Source of the DNA: Nocardia aurea
GTDB taxonomy: Bacteria > Actinomycetota > Actinomycetes > Mycobacteriales > Mycobacteriaceae
Direction: 5' to 3'
Assembly: GCF_003123685.1 (NCBI RefSeq)
Contig: NZ_QCYJ01000084.1
Location: 434,001-498,000 of the forward strand
Length of the DNA stretch: 64,000 nt
This document shows positions 25,583 to 34,990 of this stretch, in pieces; the stretch's first letter is position 1; the number at the start of each line of letters is the position of its first letter. The notes beneath the pieces are model-generated. The model searched no databases, was not told the DNA's origin, and was given only the letters and a program-made list of their open reading frames with translations. A program made the translations under genes and the position numbers.

Positions 25583-26398
25583 TCAGTCGGAGAAGACCGG
25601 GGCGCGCTTGGTCAGCATCGCCGTCGCGCCCTCGATGAAGTCGGGCGATTCCAGCAATTCGGACTGTCCGGCCTTCTCCGCCGCGAGCGCCGCGTCGAGT
25701 GCGGGCAGCGTCGCCGCGTTCAGCGCGGCCTTGGTGAGTTCGAGTGCGCGCCGAGGCCCGGCGGCCAATTTCGCCGCGACGGCCTCGACCTTCGCGTCGA
25801 GTTCCTCGCCCGCGAGGACACCGGTGAACAGGCCCGCCTCCTTCGCGGCGAGTGCGGGCAGCCGTTCACCGAGAAGGGCCATCTCGGCGGCGAGCGGACG
25901 CCCGGCCGCCGCGGCGACCATCGCCGCCGCGCCGCCGTCGGGCATCAGGCCGATATTGATGAAGGCGAGCAGCAGATAGGAATCGACGTCCGCGTAGACG
26001 AGGTCGGCCGCCAGCGCCACCCCGACGCCGACGCCCGCCGCCGAGCCCTTGATCCGCGCGATGACCGGGACCGGGCAGTCGACGATCGATTTCACAAGCC
26101 GGTTGGCGGTGTCCATCACCATCTCCGAGGTGATGCCACGCTGGGCGTTCGCCGCGGCGGCCGACAGGTCGGCGCCGGTGCAGAAATCCTCGCCCGCTCC
26201 GGTCAGCACGATGACCCGGATCGAGCGGTCGTCGGCGGCCGCGAGGAAGGTGTCACCGAGCGCGACCATCGTGTCGTAGTCGACGGCGTTCTTACGCTTG
26301 GGATTGGTGATGGTGACCCGCAGGATCTTGCCGTCTTTGATCGCGGAGAAGGAGACCGCGGAGAAGGAGGTCGCCGGGGCGGAATCGATCGTACTCAT
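25583..26398 (-). CDS. Enoyl-CoA hydratase/isomerase family protein
   Basis: 271 residues of the crotonase superfamily. Visible features are ITNPKRKNAVDYDTM near residue 30-45, the oxyanion-hole segment GAGEDFCTGADL, a second-loop IKGSAAGVGVGVALAADLV, and GLMPDGGA, a form found in delta3,delta2-enoyl-CoA isomerases and PaaG-like enzymes. The precise acyl-CoA substrate cannot be read from sequence. The start ATG at 26398 is preceded by AGGAGCACCAG. It is divergent from the double TetR regulator across 131 bp carrying a direct repeat, so it is a likely target of that regulator. Confidence 0.88.
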   Translation of the reverse strand: MSTIDSAPATSFSAVSFSAIKDGKILRVTITNPKRKNAVDYDTMVALGDTFLAAADDRSIRVIVLTGAGEDFCTGADLSAAAANAQRGITSEMVMDTANRLVKSIVDCPVPVIARIKGSAAGVGVGVALAADLVYADVDSYLLLAFINIGLMPDGGAAAMVAAAAGRPLAAEMALLGERLPALAAKEAGLFTGVLAGEELDAKVEAVAAKLAAGPRRALELTKAALNAATLPALDAALAAEKAGQSELLESPDFIEGATAMLTKRAPVFSD

Positions 26399-26443
26399 CT
26401 GGTGCTCCTGGTCTGCCGTTCGGCGGGCATCGTAATACGAATA

Positions 26444-26473
26444 GTGGTTAACTTTGCGAATTGTGGTTAACTT
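26444..26473. promoter_or_regulatory. Direct-repeat operator candidate between divergent genes
   Basis: GTGGTTAACTT occurs at 26444-26454 and again at 26463-26473, 19 bp apart, each containing the palindrome GTTAAC. It lies between the enoyl-CoA hydratase (start 26398) and the double TetR gene (start 26530). A spacing near two helical turns suits a regulator with two DNA-binding domains; the assignment is inferred from position. Confidence 0.6.
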
Positions 26474-26529
26474 AGGGTGAGTTGTCCGGCGCTGTCAACA
26501 AGCAGTGGCGTCCCAGAACGGAGTGGTGC

Positions 26530-27813
26530 ATGGTCGCGGATCGCAGCGAGGTCGGTCTCGCTTCCGCGCGGCGTGACACGGGTGGGAAAAGCACGGATTC
26601 CGGCACCGGTGCCGCGGCGGTCGACGCCCCCAAATCGGTGCGCCGACGCCCCAAGGATCGCAAGGTGCAGATCATCCGGGCGGCCGCCCGCGCCTTCAGC
26701 GAGCGCGGCTACTACCCGGTCGGCGTCGACGAGATCGCCGCGGAGGTCGGCATCTCCGGACCGGCGCTCTACCGGCATTTCGCCAATAAATACGCACTGC
26801 TTGTCGCGGCCGCCGAGGAGGGCGCTCGCCACCTGCTCGAGGTCGCGCAGGCCGCCGATGATCCCCGGCTCGCACCCGCCGCCAGGCTAGACGCGGTGCT
26901 GGAGGCGATCAGCGAGCACACCATCGACATCCGCCGCGAGGCCGGGCTCTACCGCTGGGAACGGCGCTACCTGGAACGCGACGACCGGATCCGGATCCGC
27001 AAGATCTACGACGATCTCAACGCCACCGTCGCCGCTCCCATCGCCCAATTGCGCCCAGGCGCACCGCGGGAGGACATCGCCCTGCTCGCCGCCGCCGTCC
27101 TCAGCGCTGTCGCCAGCATCGCCGCGCACCGGACCGCGCTGTCGGGAGCGCGCCTGCTGCCGCTACTGCACGACATGTGCTGGGCGCTGGTGCGCGCCGA
27201 CCTTCCGCCCGCGCCGCCGTCACCCGCGCCGGGACCCGCGACCAAGGGCCTGCCGGTGACATCGAAACGCGAACAGCTGCTCACCGAGGCGATCCGGATC
27301 TTCGGCAGGCAGGGGTATCACGAGGCCAGCATCGAGGAGATCGGCGCGGCCGTCGGCATCAACGCCTCCAGCGTGTACCGCTACTTCACCAGCAAATCCG
27401 ATCTGCTCGCCGCGGCGTTCTACCGCACCGGCGATCGGGTCGCGATGGCGATCACCGAGGCGCTGGCCGAGGCGACCAGTCGGCCCGGCGCGGCCTGCGG
27501 CATCGCCGAACGCTACGCGAAGCTGACCTTCGCGACGCCCGAGATCATGCCGGTCTACTACGCCGAGTTCAGCAATCTGCCGCAGGCCGAACAGCACAAG
27601 TTGCGCGCCATCCAGCGCCAGAACGTGCTGGAGTGGGCCAATCTGCTCGACGGCGACCCGATCGAGGCGCGTTTCCGCGTGCACGCCGCGATCGGTCAGG
27701 TCATCGACGTCGGCCGGGCCGTTCGTTTCGATTCCCGGCCCGAGCAACTCGCCCGCGTCATCACCCTGATGGGCGCGGTGTTGCTGGGCGGCGAGTCCGG
27801 CCGGGGCGACTGA
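26530..27813 (+). CDS. Tandem double TetR-family transcriptional regulator
   Basis: 427 residues made of two complete TetR units. The first HTH is at about residues 38-90 (RKVQIIRAAARAFSERGY, ISGPALYRHFANKYALL), the second at about 245-292 (KREQLLTEAIRIFGRQGY, INASSVYRYFTSKSDLL), each followed by an all-helical ligand or dimerisation region. A Pro-rich linker joins them near residue 230. The ATG at 26530 is preceded by GGAG; an in-frame TTG at 26482 is less likely. It faces the enoyl-CoA hydratase across the 26444-26473 repeat and probably controls both. Acyl-CoA-type ligands are plausible from context only. Confidence 0.9.
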   Translation: MVADRSEVGLASARRDTGGKSTDSGTGAAAVDAPKSVRRRPKDRKVQIIRAAARAFSERGYYPVGVDEIAAEVGISGPALYRHFANKYALLVAAAEEGARHLLEVAQAADDPRLAPAARLDAVLEAISEHTIDIRREAGLYRWERRYLERDDRIRIRKIYDDLNATVAAPIAQLRPGAPREDIALLAAAVLSAVASIAAHRTALSGARLLPLLHDMCWALVRADLPPAPPSPAPGPATKGLPVTSKREQLLTEAIRIFGRQGYHEASIEEIGAAVGINASSVYRYFTSKSDLLAAAFYRTGDRVAMAITEALAEATSRPGAACGIAERYAKLTFATPEIMPVYYAEFSNLPQAEQHKLRAIQRQNVLEWANLLDGDPIEARFRVHAAIGQVIDVGRAVRFDSRPEQLARVITLMGAVLLGGESGRGD

Positions 27814-27833
27814 ACCGGACCACCGCCCACCCC

Positions 27834-29354
27834 TCAGCGCGCGTGCCGTAGTCGGAACATGGTCTTGGCCGCCCGCAGATGACGCGAATGCCGGTCGAAT
27901 GTCGACAGGTCCACCGCGGCCCGGTACTGCTTGCGCGCCACCGCCAGCGTCCGGCTGAATTCGCGCAGTCCGTGTTCGCCGTGGCTGTGTCCCTGCCCGT
28001 ATTCGCCCACCCCGCCGAACGGCAGCGCGGGAATACCCGCGTAGGCGGTCGAGGAATTGATCGTCACCACGCCGACGCGCAACTGTTCGGCGAACGCGTC
28101 GACACTGCGCACGTCACGGGTGAACACCGATACCGCGACCCCGTTGCCCGAGGCGTTGATGCGCCGGGCCGCCTCGTCCATCGTCGAGACCCGATTCACG
28201 ATCAGCACCGGCCCGATCGCCTCCCCGGTGACCGCGAGACTCTCCTCGGGAACCTCGGCCAGCACGATCGGCGATATATACGGTTCGCGTATCGAATCGA
28301 GTCCGCCGACCACCGCCCGGCCGCCGCGCGCGAGGGCGTCGCGCACCTGTTTTCGGATCACGCCGACCTGGGATTCCATGATCATCGGACCGTAGGACGC
28401 CTTGCGGTCCGCGCCGGGACGCAACCTCTTCGCGTGATCGGCGACCAGTTCCAGGAAATTGTCGAACACCGAATCGGCGACGTAGGCGCACTGGATTCCG
28501 GTGGGGTTCTGGCCCGCGTTGGCCATCGCCCCGAAAACCGCCGCCTCCGCGGCGTCGTCGAGTTTGGCGTCGACGTGCACCACCATCGACCCCTTGCCGT
28601 TGTGTTCGACCACCACCGGCGTCATGCTCTGCGCGCACAGCGAGATCACCTCGCGCGCACCGGAATCCGAACCCGCGTAGGCGATCTTGTCCACCTTGGC
28701 CCGACACAGCGCGGCGCCGGTGCTCCTGTCGCCGGTGACCACCTGGAGCACCGGCTGGCTCGGCGCCAGTTCGGTCCAGCTCTCGGCGAGCCACACGCCG
28801 ACACCGGTGGTCAGCTCATGTGGCTTGAACACCACGGCATTTCCGGCGGCCATCGCGTAGGCGATCGAGCCCATCGCGGTGAAGACCGGGTTGTTCCACG
28901 GCCCGAGCACCCCGACGACGCCGAGCGGCAGATAGCCGACCGAGGCCTTCTGGTTGCGCGTGAGCCAGGTCGAGCCGAGACTGCGGCGGCGCAGCGCGCG
29001 GGCCGCGTTGCGTGCGGCCCAATCCAGATTCTCGACCGCGAGCATCACCTCGATTACCGCGTCCGCCTCCGGTTTTCCGGTCTCCTCACACAGCAGCTCC
29101 ACCAATTCGGTTGCCCGCCTTGCGATGCTGCGCTTCCAATCGAGTAGCCAGCGCTTGCGCGCCGCGAAACCTAAATCCGCCCACCATCTTTCGGCCGCTC
29201 GTGCGGCGCGAATCGTGCGGTTCAACTCGCTCGCGCCCATTATCGCGTACGTCCCGACCGTCTCACCGGTGCGCGGATCGTAGGACGTCAGCACATTCGT
29301 TCGGCCCGATCCACCGGGATACACCACCACTTGTGGCTGCGCGGACTCGGCCAT
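27834..29354 (-). CDS. Aldehyde dehydrogenase-family protein with Pro at the catalytic Cys position
   Basis: 506 residues with the ALDH fold motifs: PLGVVGVLGPWNNPV, AGNAVVFKPHE, and Glu250 in VVVEHNGKG, equivalent to the general base in ELGGK. The nucleophile would lie 34 residues later; the sequence there is NAGQNPTGIQC, so residue 284 is Pro instead of Cys. A Cys appears six residues on (290) but is out of register. ALDHs without the Cys are usually inactive or act structurally. The ATG at 29354 has GAGGTGACC before it and is preferred to the ORF opening further upstream. It is convergent with the double TetR gene, 20 bp between stops. Confidence 0.85.
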   Translation of the reverse strand: MAESAQPQVVVYPGGSGRTNVLTSYDPRTGETVGTYAIMGASELNRTIRAARAAERWWADLGFAARKRWLLDWKRSIARRATELVELLCEETGKPEADAVIEVMLAVENLDWAARNAARALRRRSLGSTWLTRNQKASVGYLPLGVVGVLGPWNNPVFTAMGSIAYAMAAGNAVVFKPHELTTGVGVWLAESWTELAPSQPVLQVVTGDRSTGAALCRAKVDKIAYAGSDSGAREVISLCAQSMTPVVVEHNGKGSMVVHVDAKLDDAAEAAVFGAMANAGQNPTGIQCAYVADSVFDNFLELVADHAKRLRPGADRKASYGPMIMESQVGVIRKQVRDALARGGRAVVGGLDSIREPYISPIVLAEVPEESLAVTGEAIGPVLIVNRVSTMDEAARRINASGNGVAVSVFTRDVRSVDAFAEQLRVGVVTINSSTAYAGIPALPFGGVGEYGQGHSHGEHGLREFSRTLAVARKQYRAAVDLSTFDRHSRHLRAAKTMFRLRHAR

Positions 29355-29724
29355 GGTCACCTCTTCGCAGTCATCCCCGCCCTGATGCCCACTCGGTGTA
29401 CAGCGACCCCGCCGACGAGTGAGCACATTGGTTCCCCTGCGTGAAGACTATGGCGCGTCGACGCGCGCCGACAAGGCGTAGGCGCTGCCCCTGCGCTGCC
29501 CCTGACCGGCGCTACCAGCGCCGATTCGACGGCGGCCCGCGTGCCCTCGGAAAATGTGAGTAAAGACACAGTTAGGTTCCGCGTCGACGGGATACCGGCG
29601 CAGGAACGGTCGGGCCACCTCCGCCCGGTAACATCACGCCGAGCGGTCCGATCACCCTCCGGAGGGCGCACAGCCGTGTGCACCGGTGACCCGGTCGCCG
29701 CCCCCGGCCGATAGTGGAGAGTTG
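29355..29724. other. Divergent intergenic region
   Basis: 370 bp between the divergent ALDH-like gene and the drrA-like gene. It must hold promoters for both. No clear operator or RNA gene is seen. Confidence 0.5.
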
Positions 29725-30708
29725 ATGCCGAGTTCGAACCAAGCAGATTCGCCCGCGAGTGAACCAGCGGTCATCGTGGAGGACGTCCGAAAATCCTTCG
29801 GCGACGTCCACGCGCTGCAGGGCATCAGTTTCACCGCGGCGAAGGCCAATGTGCTCGGCATCCTCGGACCCAACGGCGCGGGTAAGACGACGACGGTGAA
29901 GATCCTGTCGACGCTGCTGCGCCCGGATTCCGGAAACGCGGTCGTCGCGGGCCACGACGTGCGCAAGGATCCCTCCAGCGTGCGCCGCTCGATCATGATG
30001 ACCGGGCAGTACGCCGCGCTGGACGAGAATCTGTCCGGCCGGGAGAACCTGGAACTCTTCGGCAGGCTGATGGGACTGCGCAAGACCGTCGCCCGCCGCC
30101 GCGCAGACGATCTGCTCGAACAGTTCGACCTGGTCAGCGCCGGTCGCCGCGCGGTGCGCAACTACTCGGGCGGTATGCGCCGCCGCGTCGACATCGCCTG
30201 CGGACTCGTGGTCCGGCCCGAAGTGGTGTTCCTCGACGAGCCGACCACCGGCCTGGATCCGCGCAGCCGCCAGGGCGTGTGGGATCTGGTGCAGATCCTC
30301 AAGAGTCAGGGCATCACCGTGCTGCTGACCACGCAGTACCTCGAGGAAGCCGACGTGCTCAGCGATCGGATCATCGTCATCGACAAGGGCACGGTGATCG
30401 CCGAAGGCACCGCCGACGAGCTCAAGGAGCGCACCGGCGGCAGCTACTGCGAGGTGGTCCCGCTCGATCCCACCCAGATGCGCAAGGTCGCCGACGCGCT
30501 CGGTGATCTCGTGCCCGCCGCGGTGCTCGCCGAACTCGAGGGCGTCGACCGCCTCTCCATTCCGGCCCCCGAGGGCGCGGCCACACTGGCCGAGGCGCTG
30601 CGCAGGCTGGATTCGGCCGGTGTCGACCTGGCCGATATCGGGTTGCGCAGGCCGTCGCTCGACGACGTGTTCCTGTCGATCACCGGACATTCGGGCAGCC
30701 ACGCATGA
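29725..30708 (+). CDS. Daunorubicin-resistance-type ABC transporter ATP-binding protein (DrrA-like)
   Basis: 327 residues. Walker A GPNGAGKTTT, signature YSGGMRRR, Walker B VVFLDEPTTGLD and the switch His region (TTQYLEEADVLSDRI replacing His with Gln, as is typical of DrrA proteins) are all visible. The C-terminal extension (PSLDDVFLSITG) is characteristic of the DrrA family, which powers export of drugs or lipids. The ATG at 29725 has GGAG 7 bp upstream. Stop and start overlap (ATGA) with the first permease. Its substrate may be the peptide from the NRPS locus about 8 kb upstream, which is inference from proximity only. Confidence 0.92.
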   Translation: MPSSNQADSPASEPAVIVEDVRKSFGDVHALQGISFTAAKANVLGILGPNGAGKTTTVKILSTLLRPDSGNAVVAGHDVRKDPSSVRRSIMMTGQYAALDENLSGRENLELFGRLMGLRKTVARRRADDLLEQFDLVSAGRRAVRNYSGGMRRRVDIACGLVVRPEVVFLDEPTTGLDPRSRQGVWDLVQILKSQGITVLLTTQYLEEADVLSDRIIVIDKGTVIAEGTADELKERTGGSYCEVVPLDPTQMRKVADALGDLVPAAVLAELEGVDRLSIPAPEGAATLAEALRRLDSAGVDLADIGLRRPSLDDVFLSITGHSGSHA

Positions 30709-31535
30709 CGGCGGCCACCGGCGAGAGAGCCGAGCAACGCACCGACCCGGCCGTCCTTTTCGCCGAACTCCCCGCGGCGAACCCGTCCTCCTTCGCGCAG
30801 TGGCGGGCGCTGGCCGGTCGTGTCGTGTGGACGATGGCGACCAAGGGCGAACTGATCGTCGCGTTCGTCACCCCGCTGGTCTTCACCCTCGGCTTCTACC
30901 TGCCGCTGCGCTACGTCATGAAATTCCAGGGCATCGACTACGCGCAGTTCGTCATGCCGGTCATCGTGCTCCAGACCATGGCCTTCACCATGATGTCGAA
31001 CGCGCAACTCTCGGCGTTCGAAGCGCTCACCGGACTGAGTACCCGGTTGCAGACCATGCCCATCGGCACCCTGGTGCCGCTGACGGCGCGTATCAGCGCC
31101 GGTCTGATCCGCTCGGTCGTCTCGCTGACCGGCGCCCTGCTGTTCGGCCACATGATCGGGTTCCGATTCGAGGCGGGACTCGGGCAGGCCGTGCTGTTCT
31201 GCGCGTTCTCGCTCGCGGTCGGCACGGTGCTCGCGATCGGCGCCGACGGACTCGGCAGCGTGACCAAGAGCCCGGAATCGCTCAGTCAGGCACTCACCCT
31301 GCCGACGATCATCTTCGGCATGCTGTCGTGCGGGTTCGTTCCCGAGAGCAGTTTCCCCGAATGGATACGGCCGTTCGCGCGGAATCAACCGATCTCCCAG
31401 TTCTCCTTCGCGATGCGCGATATGGCCGCCGACGGCGTGACCTGGCAGGTGCTGTGGGTTCCGCTGGTGTGGTTGGGCGGGCTGGCGATCGTGTTCATCC
31501 CGTTCGCGGTCTGGGCGAGTGTGAGGCGATCATGA
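30705..31535 (+). CDS. ABC-2 type exporter permease (DrrB-like)
   Basis: 276 residues with six predicted membrane helices of the ABC-2 class. The first follows an N-terminal cytoplasmic stretch (KGELIVAFVTPLVFTLGFYL); the C-terminal part has FVPESSFPEWIRPFARNQPI, a typical drug-exporter permease motif. It overlaps drrA and the second permease by 4 bp on each side, so the three are one translationally coupled operon. Confidence 0.9.
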   Translation: MTAATGERAEQRTDPAVLFAELPAANPSSFAQWRALAGRVVWTMATKGELIVAFVTPLVFTLGFYLPLRYVMKFQGIDYAQFVMPVIVLQTMAFTMMSNAQLSAFEALTGLSTRLQTMPIGTLVPLTARISAGLIRSVVSLTGALLFGHMIGFRFEAGLGQAVLFCAFSLAVGTVLAIGADGLGSVTKSPESLSQALTLPTIIFGMLSCGFVPESSFPEWIRPFARNQPISQFSFAMRDMAADGVTWQVLWVPLVWLGGLAIVFIPFAVWASVRRS

Positions 31536-32425
31536 GTTCGGTGGAGACGACGATGAGACCGGAAGCGTCCGATGTGACATCCGACCCCGATTCGCCGAGC
31601 ACGCCGCGGTGGACCCCGCTGCCGACGGTCACGCACGCGAAATCCGAGGGCGCGCTCACCACCTGGGCCTCGCACAGCCTCATCCAGAGCAAACGACTGC
31701 TCTACGGCTGGGCCCGCGACCCCGCGACCACCATTCAGACGATCCTGTACCCGGCCGTCACCCTGCTGATGTTCCACGTGGTGCTCGGCAATTCGATCAG
31801 CGACGCCACCGGTAAACCGGCCGTCTACGGTCAGGTGCCGATGATCACGCTGGTCGCCGCCATGGCGGGCGCCGTGGTCAGCGCGCTGGGGTTCAAGGTC
31901 GAGAAGGCCACCGGACTGCTCGGCCGTTTCTGGACCATGCCCGTGCACCGGGCGGCGGGCCTGACCGGTCGACTGCTCGCCGAAGCCGTCCGCGTGCTCG
32001 TGACCACGCTGATCGTGATCGCCGTCGGTTTCGCGATCGGCTTCCGCTTCGACCAGGGACCGATCGCCGCCCTGGCCATGATCGGCATCCCGGTCCTGTT
32101 CGGCGTCGGTTTCGCGGTCCTCGTCACCGCACTGGCGACCATCACCGAGGGCGTGATGCTGGTCAGCCTGGTCAGCATCTTCAACACCCTGCTGATGTTC
32201 TTCAACACCGGTTTCGTCCCGGTCAACGCCTATCCGGTCTGGTTGCAGGACGTGGTCGAGAACCAGCCCATGAGCTGCGCCATCGACGCCATGCGCGGCC
32301 TGTCCTACGGCGGCCCCGTCGCCGAACCCCTCATGAAAACCGTCGCCTGGACCGTCGGCATCCTCCTCGTCTTCGGCTGGCCCGCGATCCGCGGCTACCA
32401 GCGCGCCGCCGAAACCGGAGCCTGA
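31532..32425 (+). CDS. ABC-2 type exporter permease (DrrC-like)
   Basis: 297 residues. After a long hydrophilic N-terminus (about 60 residues) it has six membrane segments and the family motif TGFVPVNAYPVWLQDVVENQPM. It pairs with the preceding permease under one ATPase, as in DrrABC systems. The frame extends much further upstream as an antisense-free shadow of the first permease; the ATG overlapping its stop is the credible start. Confidence 0.9.
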   Translation: MSSVETTMRPEASDVTSDPDSPSTPRWTPLPTVTHAKSEGALTTWASHSLIQSKRLLYGWARDPATTIQTILYPAVTLLMFHVVLGNSISDATGKPAVYGQVPMITLVAAMAGAVVSALGFKVEKATGLLGRFWTMPVHRAAGLTGRLLAEAVRVLVTTLIVIAVGFAIGFRFDQGPIAALAMIGIPVLFGVGFAVLVTALATITEGVMLVSLVSIFNTLLMFFNTGFVPVNAYPVWLQDVVENQPMSCAIDAMRGLSYGGPVAEPLMKTVAWTVGILLVFGWPAIRGYQRAAETGA

Positions 32426-32542
32426 GTTCTGTACTTCGGGGTGCGGGATGCTGGTGACCCGGGCCCCGGAGAGCTGATGAACGGCGGCGATGATCAGCTG
32501 TGATCCGTATGCTGATGGCACGAAGCAGAGGGAGGTGTCGCA

Positions 32543-33133
32543 GTGACCGCCGCTACAGCGCATGACCCGCAGGGGGATCCGGCAGATGTATTGCTGGAGG
32601 GTTTTCATGCACTGGAAACTCCCGAAGGGTTCCGGGCCGAGCTGATCGAGGGGGAGATCGTTGTGACACCGCCACCGACGGGAAATCACGAAAGCGATAT
32701 CGCCTCGGTAGTGCGGCAGATCATCAAGCGATCGGCCATCGACTTCGACTTCTCGGGCAATAAAGGACTTCTCCTCGATCGTGGCGGTCTGTGCCCGAAG
32801 AACCACCTGATTCCGGACGGTGTGTTCGCTCCTGTCGGCGCGTATGCGGACGAGCCGGGCTGGATGCCTGTCGACAAGGTTTTGCTGGTCATGGAGGTCA
32901 CCAGTTCAGGGGCCGATCGAGACCGAAAATCGAAGAGATACTGCTACGCGCGTGGTGGCGTGCCCCTGTATCTCTTGATAGATCGTGAACTCGAGGCCGT
33001 CACTCTTCTCGGTGAACCCGGCGGACACGCTGATCTCATCGACTATCGCCTGGAAATCCGGGTGCCTTTCGGCAAGTCGCTCGACCTTCCCGAGCCCTTT
33101 GCGCTGACCTTGGAGACCGCCGAGTTCAAATAA
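32543..33133 (+). CDS. Uma2-family (DUF820) restriction endonuclease-like protein
   Basis: 196 residues from a GTG with GGGAGGTG upstream. The PD-(D/E)XK-like core is visible: ELIEGEIVV, the acidic PDGVFAP, VLLVMEVTSSG and the Lys in RKSKRYCYARGGVPLYLLID. The family is common in actinobacteria and cyanobacteria, usually single genes of unknown physiological role with a predicted nuclease fold. The lower density of optimal codons compared with neighbours hints at an accessory gene. Confidence 0.82.
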   Translation: MTAATAHDPQGDPADVLLEGFHALETPEGFRAELIEGEIVVTPPPTGNHESDIASVVRQIIKRSAIDFDFSGNKGLLLDRGGLCPKNHLIPDGVFAPVGAYADEPGWMPVDKVLLVMEVTSSGADRDRKSKRYCYARGGVPLYLLIDRELEAVTLLGEPGGHADLIDYRLEIRVPFGKSLDLPEPFALTLETAEFK

Positions 33134-33180
33134 GGCACAGGCGGCACCTGGGCCACGGCAATTCCCCCATCATCTCGCCC

Positions 33181-34377
33181 TCAGTCGGTGGGGTGGGGCA
33201 ATCGTTCGGTGACGGCGGGGAAGTCGTAGTTCGACCAGCGGTCGCGGTTGGTCCAGCCGACGAGGTCGTAGCGCCAGCGGAACGGCCAGGTGTGGGCGAC
33301 GGTGTTGAAGAGCACCGCGCCGAGGGCGGTGTAGTCGGCATGGGCCGACAGCAGCGCGCGCTGACCGCGTTCGGATTCGGTGAAGAACGCCTCGAACATG
33401 GCGATCGACTGGTCGGTGGTGAGTCGGCCGAGGCCGTACAGGCCGCGCGTCCGCATCCAATAGACCAGGCGGGCCTGCCACGGCCACAGGGCCTCGATCG
33501 GGTCGCGGCCCCCCCGCAGCGCGGCGACGGCGGTGTCGACCAGGGCCAGTGAGTCGGCGACGCTGTAGCCGGTGCAGGGGTGCATCATCCCGCCCCGAGA
33601 ACCGAACGGGACCGCCGACGCGGCCCCCCGGCGCGGTGGCGGTTGATCGAGCGGATAGTGCGCGGCTTCGCTCGGCTCGTCGCCGGTGAGCCGGATACCG
33701 TGCGCGGCAAGACGTTCGAGTGTGCGCCTGCGCAGTTCACGCTGCGGCATACCGCCCCGAAGTCCGAGGCTGGTCTCCTCGAAGATGACGGTCCCGTCGC
33801 CGAGCGGAACCGCGTAGAGGAACGACGGCGGCTCGTCGGGGCCCGCGCCGTTCTCCGGTCGCCAATCCAGCAGCAGGCCTTCGCCGTCGGCGACCATGGG
33901 GGCGGCGGTGTCGGCGTCGACGAAGATGCCGTGCGCGCTCGCCGCTCGCCGCTGGCCGAGGGACGGGAGTCCGCGGGTGTCGAAAACCGTTGCGGCCCTG
34001 AGTTTCGTACCGTCCGCGAGTACGACCTCGTGTGCGCCGACCTCGCTCGCGCGCGCGGCGAACACGGTCGCGTCGTCCAGTGGCAGGGCGGCGTGCAGAC
34101 CCGGTTTGGACAGCACGCAGTAGGGGCGCTCGATCCGGTGTTCGGTCGTGGTCCAGACCGTCGGGGCGGGGATGCGGACCGCGATCGCCTCGGCGGGCAG
34201 CCACCGGGGCAATTCGTCGACCCAGCAGGAGAAGGTCGGCGGCCAGAGCCGATCCGGGCGCGGATCGACGGCCGCCACGCGGAACCCGGCCAGCATCGCG
34301 CGATGGGCCAGCGCGCGCCCGGTCGGGCCGAGTCCGACCACAGCGATATCGAAATCGCGGACTGCGCTGTCGCTCAT
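33181..34377 (-). CDS. Lycopene cyclase family protein
   Basis: 398 residues. A flavoprotein monooxygenase-type fold with the N-terminal dinucleotide motif VVGLGPTGRALA, and the FSCWVDELP and PFGSRGGMMHPCTGYSVADSLA segments of CrtY/CrtL-type lycopene cyclases. It would close the ends of lycopene into beta-type rings in carotenoid synthesis. No other carotenoid gene lies in the window. The ATG at 34377 precedes the dinucleotide-binding strand by a few residues; a longer start at 34413 is possible. Confidence 0.85.
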   Translation of the reverse strand: MSDSAVRDFDIAVVGLGPTGRALAHRAMLAGFRVAAVDPRPDRLWPPTFSCWVDELPRWLPAEAIAVRIPAPTVWTTTEHRIERPYCVLSKPGLHAALPLDDATVFAARASEVGAHEVVLADGTKLRAATVFDTRGLPSLGQRRAASAHGIFVDADTAAPMVADGEGLLLDWRPENGAGPDEPPSFLYAVPLGDGTVIFEETSLGLRGGMPQRELRRRTLERLAAHGIRLTGDEPSEAAHYPLDQPPPRRGAASAVPFGSRGGMMHPCTGYSVADSLALVDTAVAALRGGRDPIEALWPWQARLVYWMRTRGLYGLGRLTTDQSIAMFEAFFTESERGQRALLSAHADYTALGAVLFNTVAHTWPFRWRYDLVGWTNRDRWSNYDFPAVTERLPHPTD

Positions 34378-34513
34378 AGAAGCATTCAATGCCGTCGGGA
34401 TCGGCCGGTGCAACTACCCGTGGCGAACCCCACTGCTTGTCGGATTCGCCTGGTCGGGGGTGCGCCGTTCACCGGGCCGCCTGACCGATGCCGTTCGCGA
34501 AAGCGTCCGGTAC

Positions 34514-34990
34514 CTACTTCGGCGTGACCCACGTCGTGATCTCCGCGTGCACGACTTCGACCCCGTGCTTGTCGAAGATCGCGACCGGCACGGTCAGCTC
34601 GGTCCCCTCGGTGATCAGCGAGAAGTCGGGTACCTCGGCCAACCGCGCCACCGCGCGCAGCCCGGTTTCGGCCTTGGCCAGGTACCGCACATTCATGGCC
34701 TTGGGGATCCAGCGGTGCGAGGACGGCACCGTCGCCTCGCTGAGCATGCCCATCGCGACCTCGGCGAGATTGCACGCGGCGATCGCGTGATAGGTGCCGA
34801 GATGATTGTGGATGCCGAACCATTTGGGGGAGGTGACCTCGCACAATCCCGGTTCCAGCCGCACCACGTTCGGCAGCACCGTGCCGAAATACGGCACCCT
34901 CGCGACCATGCCCAGCGAGAACAGCGCGTGCCCCAGGCGGTTGTCCGGCAGCTTCTTCCAGCCGCGGTAGGTCGCGGTCTCTTTCGTCAT
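34514..34990 (-). CDS. DUF4442 hotdog-fold protein (thioesterase-like)
   Basis: 158 residues of the DUF4442 family, which has the hotdog fold of acyl-CoA thioesterases. GIHNHLGTYHAIAACNLAEVAMG marks the central helix, which in thioesterases lines the active site. The acyl substrate is unknown. A perfect inverted repeat lies just before the start (34999-35014), suggesting repression by a TetR-type protein. Confidence 0.82.
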   Translation of the reverse strand: MTKETATYRGWKKLPDNRLGHALFSLGMVARVPYFGTVLPNVVRLEPGLCEVTSPKWFGIHNHLGTYHAIAACNLAEVAMGMLSEATVPSSHRWIPKAMNVRYLAKAETGLRAVARLAEVPDFSLITEGTELTVPVAIFDKHGVEVVHAEITTWVTPK

